Made by a program: the position numbers and the translations under genes. Below, in pieces: positions 50,328 to 62,900 of a stretch of DNA of 64,000 bases (position 1 is its first letter; each line of letters begins with the position of its first letter). The notes beneath the pieces were generated by a model, which saw only the letters and a list, made by a program, of their open reading frames with translations, did no database searches and was not told the origin of the DNA. Origin of the DNA: Lucifuga dentata (Eukaryota > Chordata > Actinopteri > Ophidiiformes > Bythitidae); contig VXCM01000045.1 in the NCBI GenBank assembly GCA_014773175.1, positions 264,453 through 328,452 on the forward strand, in the 5' to 3' direction.

Positions 50328-53300
50328 CAATGTAGTGTTTTGTGCTGCTGAAATAACCTGAGTAAGAAAGTAATTATAATTAATAATCAGTGTTTTGATA
50401 ACTGCAAAACATTTTGTAATGTCATTTTTTTGTTACTACTCTTTTAAACATTTTCAACAGTTTCTAATAGCTTTCTGCCTCCACATCTAAACCAAAGTGT
50501 CGATATATTTTATACTAAATCATCTTTGACTGGAAAAAAGTTCTCTGTTTTTTATCTCTTCTGACAAAATGTTGCTTTTTTTCCCCCTGTATTTATTTTC
50601 AGGCATTGCAATAATGTCAATAATAAAATGTAAAACTATGCTAGAACCTTTTTTATTTTTTCAGTCTAGATGCTTGGTTATAGTTCTATCCTGTACTGTC
50701 TATCAAATCAGAATCAGAAACCTCAATGGTTTGAAAAGCATTCTGGGCAAAGGACAATCTGGTAAAGCAGACATGGCTTTGGGAGGAGACAGAGTATGCA
50801 TACTGTAGGTTTTTATGATCTTCTCCCCTTTTGACATAAAGTCTGAATACAGGCTCATGCCCTTTTAACATTTCCGACATTAGGTTTTTCAGAAGGACAA
50901 CCACTGCTGGACACATAAAAGACAATCTTGCGATTATCGAGGAAAAACTGGATGACTTTCAGACGAGGAGAGGCAATATCAATCACGGCCAATTTGAGGC
51001 CACCAACATGAAATATGATTTCATAAGACAAATGCAGTGTCATTCTTAATGTGCTTAACCTTTACTGTCAATGAAAAAGTATTGATCGCTCTGTGGCATT
51101 TTTTCATCATTTGATTTCAGAAAGTGTAATAATATATGGTGGTGGGGTAAGATAAAAGATGAATAGCAACTGAATGATCTCAGAATTTCCTGCAGAGTAC
51201 AGAGTGATGCACACAGAAAAAAAAAAAAGAATTTCTGATTTCAACTTTTACAGCAGCATATTTTATGCTCACTATTTTTTGTAGTTTTTATGCAAACAGA
51301 TTAAGCAGTCTTTACTTTTAATGTCAGTAGCCCTGTCTGAAATTGCATCCTACCAATATTAGCAGCAGGGAGTAGGCAGCCTGGTCCTAAGCAGTGTTTC
51401 TATTATTTCTATATTCTGTTGAGTAATTGGGAGGACTCCACTCTCCTCTTGGTCTTTGATCTACTTACTCAACCTAATAAGACTTTGCTCTGCTGCACTA
51501 CAACCAAATCAGCAGTGCATTTTCAGCTCCCTAAGAAGTGGTTAGCTTGATTTATATGGGTAATCTCAGCAATGTGGCGAGGCTCCCTGACACAAGGAGC
51601 CTCTTTTCACAACCACAGGCCAGGCCGGATGAGCCATTACAGCTTGGGTAAAGATGGTCATTTTAACCCCCCTCTCCCTCCAAAAGTAACAGTCCAGTAG
51701 TACATTATGACACAGGAGTAATTCTGAATCGAAGTGTATTGAAGCAGTTGCCGATATAGTGATACATGGCCACGCTGTTTGGCTCTATTGTGAGCTAGAT
51801 GTTGTTGGGCCATTGCTCCTGGTAGAGAGACGGCGCTCAGCCCGTGGGGAGCCCCAGGGGCCAAAGGAAGCACTTAGAGTGGTAAAATGGCCACTTATTC
51901 ACAGCCTCCTCCTGATCTCACTGCTCCTCCCTACCCTCGAGCTTCCCACTGTGTTCAGGAGCAAAGACCTCTGGGAACTGTATGATGGACTACTGGACTA
52001 TACAGACCTTGCTGCATTTGCCCTATTCTGGCCTTGGTAACAAAGAAAAGAAATCTGAGCTATGAAGCCCCTACTGTGTTTGCTGCCTTCCTGAACCTTT
52101 CAGGAATATGCATTACACTGGTAAATATAGGTGCCCTGACATTAATAGATGCAGTTTTGACAAATGATTTCTTTGCCCTTACCAGCTGAATCCTCTGGCG
52201 AGTCAGGCAGCAGTCGCAGCAGCAGCAGCCATGGGCTCCATCGCCGGTTCTCAGGTGTTTGGCAACACCCTGTCAAACCTGCAAGGAGCTTCTGGACAGC
52301 TGGTCACCAACGCACAAGGACAGGCGAGTACTATGCTGCAATACTTTCTACATGAGCAATTATACATACACCTAATTAAATACTACAGAGAAAAAAATCT
52401 GTTTCCTTGGTAACACATCCTTACAGGACAATTTACTGGCCTGCACGGTCATATACTTTATCATGTGTGAATGTGCAATACCAGTAAACATTTTTATTGT
52501 ATTTCTGATCTTTTCTCATAGATTTCTAGTGGCTTTCTGTGTTGTCTTGAAGCTGTTTGTCTGCAGCACAGTAGCCATTCTACCATATGTTAAGCTTTTT
52601 GGGAATAAACAAAGCCCTTCTTTCTCTTATCCGCATGCGGCTGTCGCAGTAAAACGCTGACCTTGTCATATTTACAGGGTGGCTGCAGAATTGTTCCATC
52701 AGTAGCCAGAGGCTTGAACGATGATGCTTGTCATTGTGGGGCCCTATCTAATGAATCATCTTATCGCAGGTGCACACAGCACGTATTAAAGGAAAATTGT
52801 ATGGACAATGTGCCCTTTCGTGCCACTCTGTGTTATTTACCTTAACCCTTGTTTTCATCTTTTAACACTCACACTGTCCTCACAGCAAGCTGAAACACAG
52901 TGCATCCAATACTTCAGTTTACTGTTGGTGGCATTTCACAGCACTGAGCGTTGTTTGAGGGCTCACAAATACACAAAAAACATTGCTTGAGAATGTTATG
53001 GTTCACATTTAACCTCATACCAGTCCCAGCATACCAGTGCAACCGCGATCCATTGTGAGCTCTTGATGCTAAACGTTGCTAATGAGACAGTATGGACTTC
53101 CCTGACTTCCAAGGTGCCTGGAGTGCTGGGGACAGATCACTGTGGATCTGGACGTGATGGGATGCTCTGTGCTTTTGTAGTGTCTTGGCGGCTGACACTC
53201 CCTGACATAATCAGGTCACAGAGACGGTCAAAGCCCTGGGCTACACTCTTTGCTCCCCACCTCATTATTCTGCAGTATTATTCAGACGGAGGGCTCTGTA

Positions 53301-56300
53301 ACATGTGCAACCCTATCAGAGGCTTTGCTGTCATTGTATACTATCAGGGAAAAAATCCACAGTAAACGTCTTTGATTTTAAAATTTTGCTACTTTACTGT
53401 CTTTAACCTCCTTATTTCCTCTACAATTCTGTCAAAAGACCTTTTCATAATGCAGAGCTCTGAGGACCTTGAAAAGTGCCACGTTTGATGGACGTTTGGA
53501 GTTCGATGTTTTTAAACCTTAATTATATTGGCCCTGGTCTTTTTAGTCTCCAAGGAGAATCAATGAAGCTCTTTTATCCTCAACTCCTCTACAACAGTGA
53601 TTAAGGCTGTGGATAAAAGCCAGAATATTGTGAAGTCACTCTCACTCCTTTTTTTTTGTTGTCCTTTTGTGAAGCTGTGAACATCTTTTATTCAGTATGA
53701 AGTCTTACTTTCCAGCTGGCTTTATTCTATAAGTAGAACAGAGGAAATGGGGTCTTTAAGGGTTGTTTCATTCTGTATGTGTCCTGAAAGGTGTAGAAAC
53801 CTCTGAAACTGTTTGTATGTGGCAAATCCCGTTTCTTTTAATCTGAAATAATGTAAATCAGTAGTTCAGTAAGTAGCAATTAGAAAGCAGTCAGAAGATA
53901 CTTCCGCAAAGGATTCTGTACACTCCACAATATACATACATACATACATACATATATATCTATATATATCTATATATATATAGATATATATAGATATATC
54001 TATAGATATATATCTATATCTATAGATATATATAGATATATCTATAGATACAGATATATACATATTATTTGGATCTGTCTCAGAATATATACTAAGTGGT
54101 TAATTACAACTATGATTTTGAAAAATACCTAAAATCTGTCTGGGAATGTCAGGTCTTTGAAACTTACAGAATTTTAAGTGAGTCAAAATTATGGCATGTG
54201 AGCTATGTCATTTAGATAAATTATCTTTCTGTATCATCTCAGAAACTTCAATCATTTTCTAGGACTTCTCAGGGTCAATATAATTTGATTACAGTTGTAT
54301 ATTGCAGTGTTAATTAATGTAAAATAGGCCAATTCTAGAAGACACTGACAATTAATTATAGCAAAACGGCAAAACAAATATAAAAAAAAATAAACAGCAA
54401 CTGAATAACATTTTCTTGAACTCATTTAAATTTGAAGGAATATTTGTGTAAACTGGAATGTTTAAAAATTTAAATTTGATGTTTGAAGAGCTTTATAAAT
54501 AGCCACATGGTGGTGCTATCTGCACCAAAAACAAAAAAAAAAATCAGTTCTTCCTCAGCCAAACGAGCCACTAAATTTCATTGAAATCTGTTATGTAGTT
54601 TTTGAGATATCCTGCTAAATAATAGATAAACAAATAGAACCAAAAATATTATATCCATGGTGAAGTAAATATGTTTAAATCTATATCCAAGACATGCTTT
54701 CTGAAGCGCAGTGCACCATGATGAGACTGTTGTTTTAGGCTTTAGTTTGCTCAGAATGTTATGATTAGTTTTTTGGACTTGTCCAAACTTCCAAACATTT
54801 TCTCACTTGGGTCTCAATTCGCAGCACGAACAGAGGAGGAGAGAAAATGGGCAGAGATATTGCCTGGCGACCATGGCTAAAGACACCGATTGCTCTGGCT
54901 GGAAAGATGAGATGACAGTTCTGTGGAAACAAGAGCGGCATAATCTTAATGATATGCTGCTCTGAGAGAGGCACGACTTTTCTCACATGCTTTACCAAGC
55001 CGAGTGAAAAACAAACACAAGGAGCCACAAAAAAAGAAAACAAACTGGAAGAGGAATTATTTTACAGTGAATGAGAGAAAGTCCTGAATAGTTCATTTTG
55101 GAAAATAGTCTTACAATTAAACTTTACCTTAAAGGACCATACCGTCCATTTTGCATGTTTAAGCCTAATATATTCAATTTTCATACATGTTACGATACTG
55201 ACAACCATTTCCCAAAGGATAAAACCGTATTTCAGCTTTTCTGATATTTTGCAAAATCTCTTAATCTTTCAAAATCAAATATTCAAGCGATACACCCACC
55301 TTAAAAATTGATATTTCACCTGCTAGCTACGCAGCTTTATGAAGTCGTGGTCGTTTACATTTTTCAATAAACGCAGGTTTTCTTTTGGGACTGTATTCCC
55401 TGGAGGAGACATACATTCACTCCATGCTTTTTAATGAAAAAATCTGAATACACGTCTTGTTTGCGATGATGGATTACCTATCCCAAGAACATTTCAAATA
55501 TCAACAAGTTGATTTTAATAGCGTACCAGAAAGAACTGAAACCAATGGAGGTCTGGAAGGTAGGAAAAAAACATTTTTAATTCACCATTCCAGTAGTATG
55601 CTTTGGGAAATGATTGTCAGTAATGTTACATATAAAAATTGAATATATTAGGCTCAAACATGCAAAATGGCTGGTATGGTCCTTTAAGTATTGAAGAGGA
55701 AACCCACAACCTGGATGAGCTGTGTGACAGCACCATGAAACATCTGACAAAGGTAGTGAGACGGAGAAGCATTGCATCATGGGAGAGGGATGGGCGCTAA
55801 GCTGTCAGTTGCCTGCTCTTTTATTATGCTTATAGAACAACCACTTAGTCCAATGACGATGAATAATTGAGCGGAACAAGTTCCCCGCCACAGTGGCATG
55901 CAGAGCAGGATCAGTGGGACTCAGGAGACATGAGCTTCAGGCAGGGCAATAAAATATGCTAAGTGGCAGAAGAGCATTACAGGGAATTTGTAAAGCTGAC
56001 AGATAGAGAGAGAGAGAGATAAATTATCTCTCCCCTAATGTGAAGCAACGTAAGCAAATGAGCCGTGGCGTGGATGAATTACAGATTATTGGCCCACCTT
56101 TCTCTCACCGATCCCTGCCTGTTATGTCAAAGAAATGGGGGGCAGAGAGGAGGGGCAGGCAGCCCATGCACAGAAACAGATGAGAAGTAGTAGCAATAGA
56201 AAGAAAAGGCTTGTAATGCTGTACAAAGATCTGGAAGCTGTTTGAAAATGTGTGTTACTTTGCATTTGTAGTGAGATACAAGCTTGACGCTAAAAGAAGA

Positions 56301-56776
56301 CTCATATTCTAAGACATGAAACACGCCATCATTTTAGCTGAAGTAGCTCTTTGCCCAGTTGCCATACCCAGTCCAAATAAGATAATTTAGAATGATGGAC
56401 ACCTCATCCACGTGAGCCGGTCTCTGGTGTAATGAAGCTTGGTGGAGGAGCGCTGTCATTGGGAGGCTGCTGCCCACAACCAGTCCCCAGATGACATTAA
56501 CCTTCATCATGGTGAAGAGGCGCTAAGTCCCTCCCTAAAGCGCCACTCTTGGCCACACTCTGGCAGCTCTGAGAGCTAAAATGCTGCAGTGACACTCTGC
56601 CGCCCCCTTTGATCTGCCCTTCCTGATTACAGCCACAGAGGAGAGGAGAGCAGGNGCCCCTGGGGCCCTGAGAGTTGAATTAGAAACACGGGGCCCCTCT
56701 CGCACTCTCTCTTTCTGGCACTCATTTTTTTCCCCCTCTTGTTGTTTCTTATGCTTTCTTTCCACTTCTTCCTTTC

Positions 56777-56820
<44 letters not shown>

Positions 56821-57613
56821 CGTGCGTGTGTGTGTGTGTGCTCGTGTTCCTACGTATCAATGTGTGAGAGGGTGAGGCAAAATGGGGGGGTTTCTCTCCC
56901 AGCAGCCACATTTCGTACTCTTCAACAAAGACAGACAAAGACACTTAAGTACAAGCTCTCTACACACAAATGCATACAGCCACATACAATCACACACACA
57001 TACACACTCGTCCTGATCTTGGGCTGGTGATGGATAATACAGTCACTGGTGTGCACCATCACACACACAGGTATTCAGTGCTGACCTTTGCAGGGTGCTC
57101 CCAGCAGTCTGCTTTGGCTTTAACTTGCTCCAGCCTGTAAAACCGCCTCAGTGACAGATGATCAGCAGACACTTCTGCATGTTTTTTTTTCTCTCTCTCT
57201 CTCTCTTTCTCTCTGACTGGCCTATGCTTTGTTTCTGATTACTTTCAGTGTCTATCAGAAAGCAAAAAGAATCACAGCGGCAGAGATCATTAAGACTGAT
57301 ACCTCCGGTAGCGTTTACCCTCTCTGCTCCTTCTTCTTTTAAAACCGCCCAGCTGATTTTGTCTCCTCTCTACCCCCTTTGTAGATAATTGGAACAATCC
57401 CACTGCTGCCCAACTCTGCAGGGCCCTCCAGCCAATCAGGGGGTGGCAACCCAGCACTGCAGGTACAGCCAATTACACCTCAGCTTCTGACCAACGCTCA
57501 AGGCCAGATCATCGCCACGGTGATCGGCAATCAGATCCTGCCTGTCATCAACACCCAGGGAATCACGCTGTCACCAATCAAGCCTGGACAGCAGGTAACA
57601 TATATGCTGATGT

Positions 57614-57647
<34 letters not shown>

Positions 57648-59332
57648 ACTTAAAAAGGAAGATATCTTGTAGAATAGCTTCTTATACACCTAAGCCGACT
57701 GACCTCAAATGCACAGACTAATGACCGACAATGATCAAGCGCCGTCTCTAAAAGCTGTTGAATGAGCAGCACCTAGTGGATTCAGACTAGAGTGCTGGTA
57801 GCTCATGACAAGAATTCTGCTTTCTGCCTTCTTATGCTGAACGCCAAACATTTTTCTCCCCCAACAGTCAAAAACTCTCATTTGCACCATTTCACTTGCA
57901 GAAAAGCAGCTTTTGGTACAGCTGTTCACAACCTGTGTGTGTGTGTATGCACAGGCATGATGGTGTGTCTGTGTGTATTTGGAAGGCACTTGTCAGGAAA
58001 CCTTTCAGACTCAGTCTCCGTGAGTCTGTTGAACCCCTGCAGAGCTGCACTAAAAAAAAAACAAAACACAATTTTCATCACCACACTTAAGACTTCAACA
58101 CTCCTACCTCTGTTCTCTTTCCTTTTCACTCTTCCTCCTTTCCTCAATCACACTCTCCAGCTTTCCGATTTGTCCTCTCTGACCTGAACAAGAAGTAGTT
58201 TGTTTTGATCAGACATTTAGAGGAGGGACGTCGCTCAAATCGCTCACACACTAGAGGTTTTTTTCTTTTTTTGCACACTAGAGTTGTTTTCATAAGCGCA
58301 GAAACTGAGCAGAAGTGTGGTGCCACATGCCCACACATGACATTGAAAATGTTATTGACTTGATAATGATGATGTCAGTGCAGAATTACAGGGTAAAGGT
58401 TCACAGTGAAGGCCTATACGGTGTGGACTGGATGAACTCTCGGCAGATGGACACCTAATTGTCAGTCTGTAAAACACCAGATCATACTCTTGAATGAATT
58501 AATGCATTTGTAATCATGTTTATGCTTTTGTCTCTACTTCAAAGCTGCATGTACACATTGTTCCATGGGTATAATTTACGCTTGTCAGAGTCTGCAGTCT
58601 AGAATATTTCCAGTGAAGCTAGATAATTCTCCGAGCCTGTCAACAGTCCTGACAGTGTGTGCATCGCTGCTGACATCTCCCACCATCCAAACAAACACAT
58701 GCCACTGAAAAAATAATTAATAGCAAAGAGGAGAGGAGAAGCCAGCCCGGCTTATGGCGGAGACGGCTTCACTTTAAAAGTAAAGACGCACCATCTTGAT
58801 CTTGTAAAAGCAATTCAAATGTGCATAAAACATGAAAATACGTTGTTTTTTCCACTGCCAGAGCACATAGGAGTGGATCATGAATTATGTTTGAAATGGG
58901 AACTGCTGTATCCACGTGTTTTATTTTACTCAGGCTGTTATAAAAGATTCTAGTTGTCATGAGGTGTTGTTTAAAAATTTAGTTGATTTCACTTCCTTTC
59001 ACACTCTCGCTGTCTCCTGATGCAGCAAACTGCTGAGGAACATGGAGTCTCTTAGTCTGTTGAGCAGATTATCGACACCTTATTCTGCCCCGTCAGTTTA
59101 AATACTGCAGGCAGTAATTAACATTTATTCATCATCAGGTACATGGCAAATCTCATTATAGTCAGATGTTAAATGTCTAATTTAATAGCTGTTATTGAAT
59201 TGCAATTCTATTATGTTCCAATCACCATAATGTGTGATTACTATGAATAATGATTATTCAAAAAGGTCAGTAATTAAGAAATATTGGATATGTTTTTTGT
59301 ATTTCTTGCTTTCATTATACTGTCAGGTTGTT

Positions 59333-59373
<41 letters not shown>

Positions 59374-59930
59374 ACGTGTGTGCGTGTGCATCTCCAGCTG
59401 CCTCAGGCTCAGCAGGGTCAGACAGGCCTGGCGACGTCTCAGCCCAGCCTGCTTCACATGTCCCACAGACAGAGTCCTCTCCACCAGGCCTCTTCCTCCT
59501 CCTCCACCTCCTCCTCTTCCTCGGCTCTCAGCGTGGGACAGCTGGTCAGCAGTAAGTGCTCACAAAAAACAAAAGGGTAATTCATAAAAAAACATATTAA
59601 CTGCACAGTGTCACGCTGAATAAGAGCTGTGATAATTTCAGCTCATTCGTTAAGCTGTCCTTCCGTTAATCAGGGCGACGTTGTTAAAAGGTGCATCACA
59701 GGTAAAAGCCAGAGAGGATCAGCGTGTTAATGAGCAGATCCATATTTAAGAGCCACGCTTTATACTGCTTCCTCTGCGTCAAAATGAAATTGACATGTTA
59801 AATTAGCAAAGGAAACCTACTTTAGAGCTCTGCATTTTAAGAGATTGACACTAATACAAGAGAAATAAGAAATCCACCCACTGGGAGTCCAGCACACAGG
59901 TGATGGATGTGATGAGTGTATGTGTGAGAG

Positions 59931-59979
<49 letters not shown>

Positions 59980-62900
59980 GAGCGCAGTGGATGAAGCCTG
60001 AGGAACAGGCAACGGGCCGCTAGAATGTGTGTGAGATCTGATCAAAACTTGTAAAATACAGTTTAAAACATCACCCAGATTTCATACCACTGAAATTTAC
60101 CACCAGACTGAAACAGGTCTGAATTTGTGTGTGATGGTGAGTTTTATGTAAATAAGGAAATATCAGAGTAATGCCTCTTTAAAGGACCATACCACCCATT
60201 TTGCATGTTTGAGCTTAATATTCAATTTTCATACACGTAAGGTCACTGACAATCATTTCCCAAAGGATAAAACCATATTTCAGCTTTCCTGATATTTTGC
60301 AAAATCTCTTTATCATTCAAAATCAAATATTCAAGCGATACACCCGCCTTAAAAATCAGTGTTTCACTTGCTAATAGTTATGCAGCCTTATGAAGTCACG
60401 GTCCTTTAAATTTTTCAATAAATGCAGGTCTTCTTTTGGGACTATACTCCCTGGTGGAGACATACATTCACTCCACGCTTTTTATTGCGCTTAAACGCTA
60501 AAATTGTGTAACTTAAAAAAACCCTGAATATACGTCTTGTTCTCAAGGATGGATTACCTATCCCAAGAATCTTTCAAGTATCAACAAGTTGATTTTAATA
60601 GCGTACCAGAATGAACTGAAACCAATGACAGTCTGGAANTCAAGTATCAACAAGTTGATTTTAATAGCGTACCAGAATGAACTGAAACCAATGACAGTCT
60701 GGAAGACAGGAAAAAAAAATTCACTTCACCATTTCAGTAGTATGCTTTGAGAACTGATTGTCAGTAATGTTACATATAAAAATTGAATATATTAGGCTCA
60801 AACATGCAAAATGGGAGATATGGTCCTTTAAAGGCAAATGCTAAAAGTGGCTGGTAACAGGCGTTTATGAATGAGGGAACATGCATGTCGATAAACACAT
60901 TACATGTGGCACTTTGTTTTATGAATTCCCCCAACATGACTAAAATTACATGTAACAGAGTAACACGACTGTATACAATCTCTGTTTACATTGGGTTTAA
61001 TATGACAGCGATGGCAGTGCATAAAGGTTTGAAGATTAAATGTGGCAGATACATGGTATCTAAATTACTCTCTGCGTACAGCATCTGACTGAATGGGTTA
61101 TTTATTCCTTGACTGTCAGTTTCTTTGGTTTATTAGACTATCAAAAGTGGCGTATGTTTGTATAATGAACATAAGTTTCGCTCTGCCAATACGAGGGCTG
61201 TTGGCAGACCCTTATAAATCACAAGGCCACAGCCTGTCAGCATGCAGCTATTGCCTTAAAAACTCTTTTATTCAGATAAATTTCATTTGTCAGAGTCAAT
61301 TCCCCTAAACTCCATGTAAACTCATTTCAAAGGCAGCTACAATGCCAGGGAATTTAATAAAACACAAGTTGCCATTGATCAACTTGTTGTAGACGTTGTG
61401 TTTAGTTGATGTTTACATGTAGCTTGGAAAATATCTTATAAACCGTTTTTGAGTCTGAACAAAATCACTGTGGCTGTGGTCGGCTAGTAAATAGAATTAA
61501 TGCTTTATGCTGAGTATAAGACATATCATCTCCTCTCAATATCATTTACAGAATCCATACATAAAGCAAAATCCCGTGACAGAATCAGAATCATCGGCAG
61601 GGGATGGAAGACGAAATGTCATTGCATTCACCTGCCACAAACAAAGTGCCAGTCTCAGATTACAAAAGCCGAGAACGCAGATAGAGTCCACCAAAAAAGG
61701 ACATTTTTGCATTGAGATTTTTTTGTTTTTGCTTTTATTCATTTGGCCATCAAACAAGTAGCTGCCCAGTCACAATCCCACTTCTCTAACCTCTAGATCT
61801 GTGGTTCTCAACTGGTCGGGTGTGACTCAAAAGTGGATCGTAGGCTTTCCAGGTTGCAGGTGGGAATGTGTTCTGACAGAAAAGGCAAGGCTAGCAGGGA
61901 AAAAAAATGTGTGATGCTTCTTACTCTCATTTTCAGTGAGACTTCTAATTTTTTATTGTTGTGCTGTAATTATTATTATTTATGTATTATTTCTGTCTGG
62001 AAAAAAATGTTTTGGAGGCCCAGAATCACTATTGATCACTATTGTTTTAATGTGTTTGTGAATCACTACACTATTATTACTGCAAATGAAACTGGAACTA
62101 CTCTGAACTCGTGTTTGGTTTGCGACCTAATGCCTATAAAGAAAAATGTGGATCCTGAGGTGAAACGAGTTAAGAACCGGTGCACGAGACTACGTCTGCT
62201 CAGTGAGTAAAGACGCCCCATTAGTCTGAGTGAAGAGACTCCACTGGGAATGATGAAAAGATGCTCATCAATGTGGAGATGATGGGACCCGAAGCCGTGA
62301 GTGCCCATCTCTCCCATTTAAGTTGGAGTTTCTAGTCCCTCGTCTTCTTGGCGTTCACACGTCTGGCTCGTGCCGCATATGCTACACGTCACTTATGAGC
62401 CACAACGAGATGGCAGCCCATAGATTTTTGCTTAAATACGCTTGGAGGATTCCTTTAATAATTCATTGATAATGACCAAGATGAATAATTCAGAGGCACA
62501 AACTTTGCTTTAGTAAGCAGGATGCCAGGGCACATGACATTGATGTACAATGTGAAATCACTTTTTATTAGCAAAGAAATTCTTCAAAATGCTTCGGTGA
62601 AGTTTTTCACATCCACAAAGCAGAGGTATACAAACAATATAAATGCTATTCTTTTGACTGGAGCTGGAGGTGGGTAACTGTCGTCTGTGGGGTCATGTGA
62701 AATGAATTTCTTATACATTTATAGTGTATATGAGAAAACCTGCTTCAGAATATTTGTATTCATACAGGAAATAAAAGAGAAAGACCCGTGTGTCTGTGTC
62801 TGTACAAACTCTGTCTATTGACTAAACAAGCGCTGTGTCATGTGTTTGCATCTATATGCTTTTGTGTGTGAGATTAAAGATTACAGTTCAGAGCCGTGGC

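Larger units (their letters stand above)
41046..52185 (+). other. pou6f2: pou6f2 intron 4
   Basis: An 11.1-kb phase-0 intron. It contains a TC microsatellite at 43673, a CT-rich stretch near 44200-44280, a TAA repeat at 50291, a dispersed fish repeat at 48278, and several TAAT-rich complex stretches (42660-42960, 43240-43490, 45800-46000, 50880-51045). No protein family was recognised in its open frames. Confidence 0.85.
52324..57384 (+). other. pou6f2: pou6f2 intron 5 (GC-AG type)
   Basis: A 5.1-kb phase-0 intron with donor CAG/GCGAGT and acceptor CCCCCTTTGTAG. It contains an ATAG/TATC-type repeat (53931-54064), a repeat fragment at 54500, the first TTAA-flanked MITE (55133-55683), an N at 56655, and TG (56785-56840) and CT (57190-57214) microsatellites. 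Confidence 0.85.
57595..59397 (+). other. pou6f2: pou6f2 intron 6
   Basis: A 1.8-kb phase-0 intron with a CA microsatellite near its start and a TG microsatellite at its end, just upstream of the acceptor. No gene seen inside. Confidence 0.88.

Noticed and set aside
52324..52329. GT at 52328 as the real donor of intron 5
   Set aside because: It would add four bases and break the frame with exon 6, and the protein family continues NAQGQ directly into IIGT.
61833..62210. A 125-codon open frame
   Set aside because: It lies almost entirely within the hAT-type element and shows no transposase motif.
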